DNA of 64,000 bases from Anatilimnocola aggregata (GTDB lineage: Bacteria > Planctomycetota > Planctomycetia > Pirellulales > Pirellulaceae). The notes under the pieces are model-generated. The model was given only the letters and a program-made list of their open reading frames with translations, ran no database searches and was not told the origin of the DNA. The stretch spans positions 4,650,001 through 4,714,000 of the forward strand of contig NZ_CP036274.1 in assembly GCF_007747655.1 (NCBI RefSeq). Direction: 5' to 3'. Positions 26,086 to 34,968 of the stretch are shown here, piece after piece (the stretch's first letter is position 1; every line of letters starts with the position of its first letter). The position numbers and the translations under genes were made by a program.

Positions 26086-27504
26086 TTAGGCTCCTGTGCC
26101 AACCGTGGTTTCAACTTGCACCGGCAGCTTGGAAGCCGCCCAGGCTTTGAAGCCTCCGACCATATCGAGCACGTCGGGACGACCTGCGTTTGCCAGCACA
26201 CTGGCCGCGATGGCAGAGCGATAGCCCCCTTCGCAATGCACGACGACGGGGCGTCCTTTTTCAATCTCGCCGGCGCGATCATTCAGGTGATTCAGCGGGA
26301 TATTCACGCTGCCGGCGATATGTCCAGCCGCCCACTCTTTCTCGCTGCGCACGTCCACTACGGTCGGCGCGGCATTCGAAGCCAGTTGCTCCGAAAGCGC
26401 CACGGCTGTGATGCGGTCAATCTTGGCGACCAAGTCGGGCCGATGACGTAAGGCATCCATGCCATCGCGGAGGTAACCAGCGACATTGTCATAGCCGATC
26501 CGTCCCAATCTCATAACCGCCTCGGATTCTTTACCAACTTCCGTCACAACCACGATGGGATGATCGTGGTTGAGCACCGTTCCGCACCAGGTTGCGTACT
26601 TTCCTTGAATACCGACATTGATCGAACCAGCCAGATGCGCGCCCTCAAAGTCAATGGCTTCACGGACATCGAGAAGTTGTGCGCCCTGGTTCTTGAGTCG
26701 CAGTGTTTCCTCAAGCGATAGCGCGTTTAGCGATTCGGACAATGTCTCATCCAGATTTGGCCGCTCTTTACGGTTCAGAATCGCATCGTGAACGAAGTAG
26801 CTCGGTGCCTCCGGTTGCTCTTCAGTGACGATCTTCTTGAACTCCGCACGGCTCATCGGCTGCAAGGCATAATTGAACTTCTTCTGCTGACCGATCGTGG
26901 AAACGGTATCCTTGCTCAGGTTCTTGCCGCACATCGAGCCAGCACCGTGGGCCGGATAAACGAGCGTCTCATCGGGCAGCTTCACCAGTTTGTTGGTGAG
27001 CGAGTCGTAGAGCATGTCGGACAGTTCGTCCGCCGTGACGCCGATCGATGCGAGCAAATCCGGTCGGCCAACATCGCCAATGAACAGCGTGTCGCCGGTC
27101 AGCACGGCATAGGGCTTCTCTTTGTTCTTGGCGAGGTCATACACCAAGATCGAGATGCCTTCGGGTGTATGGCCGGGTGTTTCCAGAATCTCCAGACGCA
27201 CATCGCCAAATTCGATTCGATCTCCGTCTTTCACCTTCGTCGCTGCGAATTCCGGCTCGGCACGTTGACCGAGATAGATGTTCGCCCCGCACTTGTCCCG
27301 CAGTTCGATGTGACCCGCGAGAAAGTCAGCGTGGAAGTGCGTCAGGAAAACGTATTTGACTTCGCAGCAGACTACCGCGGCGTCCGCGATGTATTGCTCG
27401 ACGTCACGCTGCGGATCGACCACGACCGCCGTGTGCGTCTTCTCGTCGGTGATGAGGTAGGAAGCGTGCGAGAGACAGCCGAGATAGTATTGCTTGAGTT
27501 GCAT
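26086..27504 (-). CDS. Persulfide dioxygenase-like MBL with two rhodanese domains
   Basis: The start at 27504 was chosen because AAGGAG lies eight bases upstream. Residues about 1-250 are an ETHE1-like metallo-beta-lactamase domain: H56, H58 and D60 in THFHADF, H111 in PGHTPEG and D137 in LTGDTLF. The family oxidises glutathione- or other persulfides to sulfite with a mononuclear iron. Two rhodanese domains follow; the first lacks a catalytic cysteine (VVVTEVGKES), the second keeps C424 (VVHCEGGYRS). This arrangement occurs in bacterial sulfide operons. Confidence 0.88.
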   Translation of the reverse strand: MQLKQYYLGCLSHASYLITDEKTHTAVVVDPQRDVEQYIADAAVVCCEVKYVFLTHFHADFLAGHIELRDKCGANIYLGQRAEPEFAATKVKDGDRIEFGDVRLEILETPGHTPEGISILVYDLAKNKEKPYAVLTGDTLFIGDVGRPDLLASIGVTADELSDMLYDSLTNKLVKLPDETLVYPAHGAGSMCGKNLSKDTVSTIGQQKKFNYALQPMSRAEFKKIVTEEQPEAPSYFVHDAILNRKERPNLDETLSESLNALSLEETLRLKNQGAQLLDVREAIDFEGAHLAGSINVGIQGKYATWCGTVLNHDHPIVVVTEVGKESEAVMRLGRIGYDNVAGYLRDGMDALRHRPDLVAKIDRITAVALSEQLASNAAPTVVDVRSEKEWAAGHIAGSVNIPLNHLNDRAGEIEKGRPVVVHCEGGYRSAIAASVLANAGRPDVLDMVGGFKAWAASKLPVQVETTVGTGA

Positions 27505-27560
27505 GATTGGGACTCCTTCGAATTTGTGGGAAAAAGCTGGAAGCTTGGTGTTTTCATTCA

Positions 27561-28508
27561 TTAACGCTTGGCACTGGGGAATCCAGCGTCGAGCAGGGCA
27601 TCAAAACCTGGCTTGAGGGGACGCACGTCGTACCCTTGCTTCTTTAGGATTGCGGCCGCCTGCACGCACCGACCACCGGCGGCACAATGCAGGTAGATCA
27701 CTTTGTCCTTTGGAAGCACCCGCGCCAGATCTTCTTTGCGCACGCCTTGCTCCAAGGCGCTCAGCGGCAGGAGCCGTGCATCACGGAGATGGCCGTCTTC
27801 CCACTCCTCCTTTTCACGCACGTCCACCAATACGGCCTTTTGTTCGGCCACGCCAAGCTGGACCGTTGCGAGTGAATCCTTCGTATGCTCCACAGCAAAC
27901 GTCGAAGCCGGCGCGAGAACGGCAGCAGCAAAGAGGAATGCACCCACGCGACAAGCAGCCCCAGACGCGCTCGAGTTGCCCGAAACTTGATTCCACGGCA
28001 TCCGGGCCAAGATCATTGCCATTCCACAAGTATCCGTGATGCCGGCGAACATTAGCCCGGCACCCACGAACGCCGATAGACCGGCGAAGTAGGGATGGAC
28101 CGTTATCGCCAGCACGGCACCGACCAACACCAGAAACCCGGCCGCAATGCGCACCTGGCGTTCCAGCGAAATCGCTTTTTTGCCGCGAACCACGGGCAGC
28201 CCGGCTGCTTCGCAGCCGAGCGTACCTCCTTCAACGTTGACCACGTTGACCAGGCCCGCTGCAAGAAGTTTTTCGCACGCCTGTTTGCCACGGCTCCCCG
28301 AACGACAGACAACGTAGAGGTGCTGATCGGCGTTACCGTTGCGCTCAGCTTGGATCGCTTTCGGATCGAGTCGGTCTAGCGGAACATTGCGGGCAAAATT
28401 GACGTGAAGCTCGCGAAACTCAGCCGGGGTGCGAACGTCGATCAATTCCAACTGCTTGCCGGCTCGACGCAGGCTTTCAAGCTCTTGAGGGGTGATGCTC
28501 TGGGGCAT
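27561..28508 (-). CDS. Rhodanese-DUF2892-rhodanese membrane fusion
   Basis: The start at 28508 has AAAGGAG six bases upstream. Residues about 1-105 form a rhodanese with catalytic cysteine in YVVCRSGSRG. A DUF2892-type membrane pair (about 115-165, GFLVLVGAVLAITVHPYFAG) follows, as in E. coli YgaP. A further membrane segment (VGAFLFAAAVLAPASTFA) leads to a second rhodanese with YLHCAAGGRC. The extra C-terminal rhodanese, possibly on the other side of the membrane, is unusual. It may pass sulfane sulfur across the membrane. Confidence 0.8.
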   Translation of the reverse strand: MPQSITPQELESLRRAGKQLELIDVRTPAEFRELHVNFARNVPLDRLDPKAIQAERNGNADQHLYVVCRSGSRGKQACEKLLAAGLVNVVNVEGGTLGCEAAGLPVVRGKKAISLERQVRIAAGFLVLVGAVLAITVHPYFAGLSAFVGAGLMFAGITDTCGMAMILARMPWNQVSGNSSASGAACRVGAFLFAAAVLAPASTFAVEHTKDSLATVQLGVAEQKAVLVDVREKEEWEDGHLRDARLLPLSALEQGVRKEDLARVLPKDKVIYLHCAAGGRCVQAAAILKKQGYDVRPLKPGFDALLDAGFPSAKR

Positions 28509-28578
28509 GGTGAACTCCTTTACCGGTTGTGACGTATGGTAATGTCGTGATGTGACGATGTATGAGTCAAAAAAAAGA

Positions 28579-28899
28579 CTACCGAACAGTTTCGACGCCG
28601 AAGCGCGATTCAATACAGGACATGATGCTGGCCAAATGTGGCTCGGCTACCGAGTAGTACACGAAACGACCCTCCTTATCCGCCTTCAAAAAACCGCAAC
28701 GCTGCATGAGCCGCAAATGCTCCGAAGCCATGTGACTTGGAATTTCACATGCTTCCGCCAGCTCGCCCACGGTGTGTTGCCCCTGGAGCATTAACTGTAC
28801 CATTCGCAAGCGGTGGGGATGCGCCAGCGTTTTCAAGCACTCTGCCGCTTGAGCAAGTGCCTCTAAACTAGTCAGCTTTGTCTTTGTTTTGGCGGCCAT
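28579..28899 (-). CDS. ArsR-family regulator, likely persulfide-responsive
   Basis: The start at 28899 has AAGGAG nine bases upstream. A 106-residue winged-helix protein: ECLKTLAHPHRLRMVQLML, then the recognition helix SHMASEHLRLMQRCG and the wing FLKADKEGRFVYYSV. Cysteines lie at 21, 51, 68 and 95; a pair of these could form the tetrasulfide switch known in SqrR/BigR, but I cannot align the positions exactly. It is the first gene of the operon, 70 bases before the next start, and probably represses it. Confidence 0.8.
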   Translation of the reverse strand: MAAKTKTKLTSLEALAQAAECLKTLAHPHRLRMVQLMLQGQHTVGELAEACEIPSHMASEHLRLMQRCGFLKADKEGRFVYYSVAEPHLASIMSCIESRFGVETVR

Positions 28900-28924
28900 A
28901 GCTCTCTTCTCCTTGCTCAATGAT

Positions 28925-28940
28925 ATCGGAAGATTCCGAT
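28925..28940. promoter_or_regulatory. Palindromic operator candidate for the ArsR regulator
   Basis: ATCGGAA and TTCCGAT are perfect inverted halves separated by GA. The site is 25 bases upstream of the regulator's start codon, where an autoregulatory operator would lie. Confidence 0.6.
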
Positions 28941-29141
28941 GTGTCAATCTATCATTTCCGCTTCCTTACTCAGAAACAGGCATTTGCCAGTGTGTGACAG
29001 CTATGACGACAACGCACACTCCGCACAGTATTTGTGCGAGTTCGCGCGCCCGGCCCCGAGCTGAAGACAGATTTCCCGGAGTTCAACGGCAGATATGAGC
29101 CGTGCGTCGGTGGTGAACTCCTTGCCACCGCGTCTTAGATT

Positions 29142-29420
29142 TTACCGGGGGTGTTTTCGGAGGGCGATCTGACTGAGCCTATTCCCTTCGGGCATGAATC
29201 CGCGAGCCAAGATGCAAAGAAGGCTCCTGAAACTCAGGCCGCAAAATTGCGAGAATAGCTTTTCAAATCGAAACCGTTCCTTCGGGGTGACCATGATGCG
29301 TTTCGGCAACTTCGACCTGAGGATCTGGTTCTCGACCTTCAGGTATTTGATCTGGCGGGCCAGCTCCTTCTGTGTGGCGCCGGCGATTACGAGCAAGAGC
29401 GACTGAAATACGTTGACCAT
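29142..29420 (-). pseudogene. N-terminal remnant of an integrase-type (rve) transposase
   Basis: From ATG 29420 the minus strand reads MVNVFQSLLLVIAGATQKEL, ARQIKYLKVENQILRSKLPK and VTPKERFRF, a pattern typical of an IS transposase that begins with an HTH-like leucine-rich start. After about residue 55 the coding continues only in another frame (ILRPEFQEPSLHLGS), and the catalytic rve core is missing. It is a decayed IS end flanking the sulfide operon. Confidence 0.6.
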
Positions 29421-30089
29421 CGAATTACACTGGGTTTGACGCAGCGAATGATAGGAGTGCGTTTTTTTTGCACCCCGCCGGGACCGTTGGCCATCTGAAA
29501 CTACAGTCGACTTCGGATGAGCTGTCGGACGACGTTGCACAATCGCATCCGAGAGCGCAGAGAATGCGCACCGCTGTTAACCGGATGCTCAAAAAGTTCG
29601 AAAAGGGTTGCGACCGCTTCGGACACCGATCGGGACTCGGAATCGGCAAGTACCGCTCTCACAATTACTTATGAAAATCGAAAAAGAGAGTACTGTCACG
29701 TAGAGGGTTGTGCACAGGGAGCGACGAATCGTTGGAGAAGATGGCCGCGGGTTGTCGGCACGCGCATTGCTGCGATGAAGCTTTGAATCATGAGCGCGCT
29801 TCGCGAAGTTTTGTGACTTGTTCGGTGAGCACGACGGCCCTATTATTTTCAGCAACTATTGAAGTTTTGTCAAGGACATAGTATGCTACGCTATCGCAAG
29901 TAAACATTACTAAGGGAAGTGAATTCGGCATTAGCGGGAAAGTCGATGTGTGTGCGCGGGTTGGCTACGGGTCGAAGCGTGGAGCGCGAATAATGGAAAT
30001 TGAAAATGGAATGTTTCCGATACTGGCAACCTGGAAGGTGATGCACGGGAAGAGGTTAAGAACAAAAAGACAGGCCAAGCAGATTGTGG

Positions 30090-30272
30090 ATTATGGAAAT
30101 TTCTGAGTAGGCCGATTCGGTGAGCGAATGCCATCGGAGAGTGAAATCGAGAGTGGATTGTGGAAATCAAATTTGGAAACTTTCCATGACTGGCGAGTCG
30201 GAAGTTGTTGAACGAAGCGAGCTTATCGATGAAAAGACACTGTCGTCACGCTGCGAATTATGGAAATTTCTG
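30090..30272. repeat. AT-rich direct repeats in the gene-free 29421-30535 stretch
   Basis: ATTATGGAAATTTCTG occurs at 30090-30105 and 30257-30272, with several weaker TGGAAAT strings between and around (for example near 29993-30010 and 30160-30185). No convincing gene lies in 29421-30535. The block precedes the sulfatase gene and may be its regulatory region or decayed sequence. Confidence 0.45.
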
Positions 30273-30535
30273 TTCGGCCGCTCAGCGGAGGATTGGGGAG
30301 ATTGCGTGAGGCAGGTGCCTCGGAAAGGGAAAGTGAAAGACTCGGATTAGTGGCGGTTGAGTTGCCGCTATTGAGTGGAAAGGAAGCGGGCCGAGGCTGG
30401 TACTGCGTTCCCAGCAGATTCAGATGAATCGCGATCTGTAGAGTGATAGAATCTCTGCTCGTTTTGGCGGTTTGATGTGTCTGCGGGTGGTTCGCAGTCG
30501 GTGAAACGGTCGGCTCTTTTGTGAAGCAATGAACT

Positions 30536-32044
30536 ATGCGATTACTGCACAACTTAGCTGTCTTGATCGTTGCTACCGCGGTGGTCGGCAACGCAAGTCG
30601 CCAACTACATTCCGCGGAACAAACTGCCGCGCCGCAGCAGCCGAACATCGTCTTCGTGCTGGCGGATGACTTCGGCTACGGCGATGCGGGATGCTTCAAT
30701 CCGGAGAGTAAGATTCCGACACCCAATATCGATCGGCTGGCGAAGGAAGGGATGAAGTTTACCGATGCCCATTCGGGTTCGGCGGTCTGTTCGCCAACGA
30801 GGTACGGCATTCTCACCGGTCGTTATGCGTGGCGAACGCACCTGCGGCGCGGAGTGCTCGGGCCTTATGATCCGCCGTTGATTGCTGCCGATCGGCCGAC
30901 GGTGGCATCACTGCTGAAGGGGCACGGTTATCATACTGCGTGCATCGGCAAGTGGCACTTGGGTTGGGATTGGCCGCGTCAGGGTGGCGAAGTTGTGTTC
31001 GATCAGCCAATTAAAGGTGGGCCGACCGCACGCGGCTTCGATCGCTACTTTGGCACTGATGTTCCAAACTATCCGCCCTATTGCTTCATCGACAACGAAC
31101 GCACGGTGGGGCAGCCCACGGACATGAAAACGGTGCGCGATTTGAATGGCCGGCTGGGGCCGATGTTGCCGGGCTGGCAGTTCGATGCGATCCTCCCCAA
31201 GCTCACGGAGCAGGCGGTGGAATACATCGGCACGCGGGCACGGGAGAAGCAGCCCTTCTTCTTATACTTTCCGCTCACTTCGCCGCACGAGCCGATCGCA
31301 CCGTCCGCACGGTTTAAGGGGAAGAGTGGCATTAACGACCTGGCTGACTTCTTTATGGAAAGCGACTGGGCCGTTGGCGAGATCATTACTGCGCTCGAAA
31401 AATATCAACTGGCCGACAACACCCTCTTCATCTTCACTTGCGATAATGGTCACGCCACCTACACCGGTTTGCCGCCGCTGCAGCAAGCGGGGCACAAGGT
31501 GAGTGGTCCGTTCCGCGGCTACAAGACCGACATTTGGGAAGGTGGTCACCGAGTGCCGTTCGTCGCTCGTTGGCCAGGCAAGATCAAAGCGGGGACGACC
31601 TGCGACGAAACGATTTGTCACACCAATCTGCTGGCCACATCACTCGATGTGATTGGTGCCAGCCGGACCCAGGATGTTGGCGAGGACAGCTTCAGTATTT
31701 GGCCACTTCTGCAAGGAAAGCAATTGACTGAACCCACGCACCCCTATGTCGTTCACCAGGCGGCCAATGGCATGCTGGCGATTCGTCAGGGAAAGTGGAA
31801 ATTACTGGTGGGCGCGGCGGGCGACGCGACGAAAGGCAACGCGCGCGAGCAACTGTACGATCTCGACACCGACCCAGGGGAGGTCACCGATTTGGCCGCG
31901 GCAAACCCGGCAGTTGTCGAACGGCTGCTGGCCCTGTTACAAAAATCGATTGACGATGGCCGCAGCACCCCGGGCAAGCCGCTAAAAAACGATGTAGCGG
32001 TGCGCCTGCGCGCGGCCTCCGTTGACGGCAAGAAAAAGAAATAG
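30536..32044 (+). CDS. Secreted sulfatase (arylsulfatase type)
   Basis: A 502-residue protein with a signal peptide (about 1-27). Asp44 and Asp45 in VLADDFGYGD are metal ligands. The catalytic formylglycine motif is CSPTRYGILTGRY at about 85-97, so C85 is the residue converted. Further sulfatase features are IGKWHLGW, SPHEPI and TCDNGHATYTG. It hydrolyses sulfate esters, probably of algal polysaccharides, outside the cytoplasm. Planctomycetes carry many such enzymes. Substrate cannot be read from the sequence. Confidence 0.93.
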   Translation: MRLLHNLAVLIVATAVVGNASRQLHSAEQTAAPQQPNIVFVLADDFGYGDAGCFNPESKIPTPNIDRLAKEGMKFTDAHSGSAVCSPTRYGILTGRYAWRTHLRRGVLGPYDPPLIAADRPTVASLLKGHGYHTACIGKWHLGWDWPRQGGEVVFDQPIKGGPTARGFDRYFGTDVPNYPPYCFIDNERTVGQPTDMKTVRDLNGRLGPMLPGWQFDAILPKLTEQAVEYIGTRAREKQPFFLYFPLTSPHEPIAPSARFKGKSGINDLADFFMESDWAVGEIITALEKYQLADNTLFIFTCDNGHATYTGLPPLQQAGHKVSGPFRGYKTDIWEGGHRVPFVARWPGKIKAGTTCDETICHTNLLATSLDVIGASRTQDVGEDSFSIWPLLQGKQLTEPTHPYVVHQAANGMLAIRQGKWKLLVGAAGDATKGNAREQLYDLDTDPGEVTDLAAANPAVVERLLALLQKSIDDGRSTPGKPLKNDVAVRLRAASVDGKKKK

Positions 32045-32088
32045 CCTTCTCCCCCTCCCACCTGTGATCCAACTTCTGGAAGCAAACA

Positions 32089-32345
32089 ATGTCGCGCTGG
32101 TAATTCCCCTACGTCGACCTGGTTACTTCGACTCGTCGCAACTTCCTCTTCACTAGCACATCGCGCTGGCCGCGGCTGCTGTGTGGGCTCATCGTGCCGA
32201 AGGCGCGGTCCTGTCGCGGCTCAAGACGGAGGAATACCCCTTTAAGTTAGTGGTTGCTTCGGGTGATCCCACTCGCGGTACCTTGTGAGGTGGCCGAAGA
32301 CGAGCAGTTCAATAAGATCGCGCAAGCCGGTAACCCTGACTGAAC
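32089..32345 (+). pseudogene. Decayed PhoD-like alkaline phosphatase, 5' part
   Basis: From ATG 32089 one frame reads a stop then FPYVDLVTSTRRNFLFTSTS, with a twin-arginine-like RRNFL. Another frame continues HIALAAAAVWAHRAEG, then LKTEEYPFKLVVASGDPTRG, matching the start of PhoD phosphatases. A third piece reads VAEDEQFNKIAQAGN at 32290-32334. These segments fall in order with frameshifts and stops. The rest, to 32956, is not readable apart from a dispersed repeat. Confidence 0.55.
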
Positions 32346-32818
32346 TTGGCGGTCGTTAGCTGTCCGCACCAAGAAGGTGAGCAGGTGTTCGTTCCGCAAC
32401 GATGGTTAGGTAACAGCCCAACTTTACAGCGATGGCGAAGTTCATTCTCTGTGCTGTTAACCTGAGTTCAAAACTCACGACTGGGGTATCCGGCCGAACT
32501 CTCCTCATTACTGCTTAACACAATACCGCGTACCAACCTCAGACGAAAAACAGAGAGCGCGGCTAGTAGGAGAGTCCCGATCAGGGAGCTCCTATTTCGG
32601 CCCTAACTTGGACCGACCCAACGGTTAACGCGAAACGCCAGCCAGAGAGTTCTACCGGCGTTTGTCGTTTACGCGTCGTTCTGCAAGGAGTTACGGCGAG
32701 TACCGAACTCTCTCGGGCGTCCCTGCAGCGCTCTCTATTTTTGCCCCACGGCCGATTTCGCCGCCACTCTCGCGAGAACTCTCGCCGCTCTCTGGTTTCG
32801 CCCGAAATTTGGTTAACA

Positions 32819-32871
32819 GCCTCGTTCGGCTCAGGGTAATGGTCGGGACGCAGATACTAACCATATAGCGC
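32819..32871. repeat. Dispersed intergenic repeat, copy 1
   Basis: The core GGTCGGGACGCAGATACTAA (20 bases) with upstream GCCTCGTTCGG and downstream AGCGC recurs near-identically at 36846-36898 and more loosely at 42591-42635. It lies in the gene-poor 32346-32956 stretch. Confidence 0.6.
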
Positions 32872-32956
32872 AAAAGGTAACTGGCTCGGCTCTACGTCGG
32901 CCTGTCAGAACGAAGCGGCATGGGAGTGTCGGTACACATTCAGAAGTGAGGGATGG

Positions 32957-33841
32957 TCAACCGCTGGACATTGATGACTCGCTTTTTTGCTGCTTAAACT
33001 CACGAATCAGTGACGCAATCTCGTCGGCCTTGGTGTCGAGCGCGAAATGGCCTGCATCCAAGATATGAATCTCGGCATCAGGGACGTCGTGCCGATAGCG
33101 ATCAGGCTCGCGGATGTCGAACGAGAGATCGTATTTGCCCCACAGCACCAGCAGGTCTGGCTGCGTCTGTTGGAGCCATCTTTGCCACTCAGGGTAAGCG
33201 GCGACGTTCGTGCGATAGTCGTAGAAAAGATCGCTTTGAATTCGTCGCTGGCCTGGCGAACACAGAAATTCATATTCGTCGCCCCACAGGTCGGGGTCGT
33301 AAAGTTCGACGTGAGGATCGCTACCGAGATGCCGGAGTTTTGCCGCTGCTAACGACAACAAGCTACTTTGCATTGCCTCCTCGTGAGCGATCCGATCTTC
33401 CCAGAAGGCACGTCGTGCAGCCCAGCGCGGTCCCAGGCCTTCGTTATGCGCCACCGCATTTTGAATGATTAGTGCTCGAATTCGCTGGGGGTTCGCGAGT
33501 GCCATCCTAAACCCGACTGGGCCACCGTAATCCTGCATAAACAGCGTGTATTCCGATAGGCCAAGCGCCTCGGTGAAGCCCGTCATGGCGGCAGCAATCC
33601 GGTCGAACGTGTATGGAAATAGATTCGGATCGGGCCAATCGCTGTGGCCAAAACCGGGGTAGTCCGGGGCAACGAGGTGGAAGCGGTCGGCCGAGCGAGC
33701 CAGAAGAGGCTCGTACATCCGAGAAGACGATGGCAAACCATGCAACAAGAGCAGTGTGGGCAAATCCCGAGAACCGGTTTCTCGATAGAAGATTGAAAGC
33801 CCGTCTACTTTAATCGTGCGATAGTAAGTGCGTTGGCTCAT
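32957..33841 (-). CDS. Alpha/beta hydrolase (haloalkane dehalogenase/epoxide hydrolase-like)
   Basis: A 294-residue cytosolic protein with oxyanion motif LLHGLPSSS (HG at 34-35) and the nucleophile elbow MQDYGGPVG, so the nucleophile is D104, as in dehalogenases and epoxide hydrolases. A catalytic His lies in DAGHFAL near 265. Substrate is unknown. It heads the minus-strand group of tautomerase, SDR and Ohr genes, but in transcription order it is the last of these. Confidence 0.85.
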   Translation of the reverse strand: MSQRTYYRTIKVDGLSIFYRETGSRDLPTLLLLHGLPSSSRMYEPLLARSADRFHLVAPDYPGFGHSDWPDPNLFPYTFDRIAAAMTGFTEALGLSEYTLFMQDYGGPVGFRMALANPQRIRALIIQNAVAHNEGLGPRWAARRAFWEDRIAHEEAMQSSLLSLAAAKLRHLGSDPHVELYDPDLWGDEYEFLCSPGQRRIQSDLFYDYRTNVAAYPEWQRWLQQTQPDLLVLWGKYDLSFDIREPDRYRHDVPDAEIHILDAGHFALDTKADEIASLIREFKQQKSESSMSSG

Positions 33842-33893
33842 GGTGTCTCCTCTCCAACGACTAGCGCCTGCGTACCGTGTGTCTCTGACTAGC

Positions 33894-34118
33894 CTATTGA
33901 TTACGCTTCACCGGGAGGCCCGTTTGTTGTCGGTATTCCAAGGCGGGTAAGCCCCCGACACCCCAATTCTCTGTTTCTACTTCCTGAATCAATACGTGGG
34001 TCAAGGCAGGCGGCTTATCGAGCACGCGTGTAAGTACCTCGGTCATGCCGCGGATGACTTCTGCTTTCTGCTGAGGTGTCGCACCCTCGCGCGTGATCTG
34101 AACGGTGACAATGGGCAT
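33894..34118 (-). CDS. 4-oxalocrotonate tautomerase family protein
   Basis: A 74-residue protein beginning MPIVTVQI, so the catalytic N-terminal proline is in place after Met removal. The sequence EGATPQQKAEVIRGMTEVLTRV matches the family helix. These small enzymes tautomerise enols or handle similar substrates. It is 52 bases upstream of the hydrolase gene on the same strand. Confidence 0.85.
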   Translation of the reverse strand: MPIVTVQITREGATPQQKAEVIRGMTEVLTRVLDKPPALTHVLIQEVETENWGVGGLPALEYRQQTGLPVKRNQ

Positions 34119-34186
34119 GTTAGCTTTCCTGCAAAGGGAGTTTTAAAAAACTGGACTACGGCAAGCGGAAGTAAGATTGCTTCGCC

Positions 34187-34900
34187 TTACCACTTGCCGG
34201 CATGAGCACCGCCGTCGACGTGCAGAGTCTCGCCGGTGACGAACGAAGCCGAATCCAAGTACAGTACCGCTTCGACGATTTCTTGAATCTCTCCCATGCG
34301 CCCCAGCGGATGGAGACGGGAGAGGAAATCGTAGGTCTCGGGGGCATGCATTGGTGTCTTGATAACTCCCGGGGCCACCGCGTTGACGCGAATGCCCTGA
34401 TCCGCATATTCGATGGCCAGCGAACGTGTTACCGCGTCCAGGCCTCCTTTCGTGAGCGACGCCAGCGCTGACGGCACTCCTTTCACTGGTTGGTTTACGA
34501 GGGTCGTGGTCAGGTTGACAATGTGCCCGCTCTGCTGCGAGAGCATCTGACGGACAGCTTGTTGCGAAACGAAAAAGAAACCTGCCAGGTTGAGCGAAAG
34601 CTTCGCGGCAAAGTCGGCTGCGGTGTACTCTGTGAAGGGCTTGGCGATGAACATGCCGGCATTGTTGACAAGGGTATCGACGCGGCCAAATTTCTCGACC
34701 GCACGTTGAATCACGCGCACACCTACCGCCGGATCGGTAATGTCGCCGGCAACAGTGAGCAAACTTGGTGAATCTTCTGCCTTGATGGACCGCGAGTTCG
34801 CGACGACGCAGTAACCGCGTTCGAGAAATCCGCTGACGAGGCCGGCACCAATTCCTTGCGAGGCACCTGTAATCACAGCTACTTTACGTTGGTTGTTCAC
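34187..34900 (-). CDS. Short-chain dehydrogenase/reductase lacking catalytic Tyr
   Basis: The GTG at 34900 was chosen because GGAGAAG lies just upstream; the longer frame is not protein-like. The 238-residue protein has the NAD(P)-binding TGASQGIG and LVNNAGMF motifs. The usual YxxxK is replaced by ASLTK in PSALASLTKGGLDAV, so the tyrosine is missing. The subfamily with PSALA-LTKGG is one I have seen elsewhere; its activity is uncertain. It may use another proton donor or be a binding protein. Confidence 0.75.
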   Translation of the reverse strand: MNNQRKVAVITGASQGIGAGLVSGFLERGYCVVANSRSIKAEDSPSLLTVAGDITDPAVGVRVIQRAVEKFGRVDTLVNNAGMFIAKPFTEYTAADFAAKLSLNLAGFFFVSQQAVRQMLSQQSGHIVNLTTTLVNQPVKGVPSALASLTKGGLDAVTRSLAIEYADQGIRVNAVAPGVIKTPMHAPETYDFLSRLHPLGRMGEIQEIVEAVLYLDSASFVTGETLHVDGGAHAGKW

Positions 34901-34968
34901 AACACTTCTCCAGTTCACTTTGAAATGGCTTATGGTTCTTTGCAAAAGTCGATGAAGCGATCCGTGGC

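Noticed and set aside
30120-30350. Short plus-strand frame in the gap before the sulfatase
   Set aside because: It runs through the TGGAAAT repeats and has no protein-like pattern.
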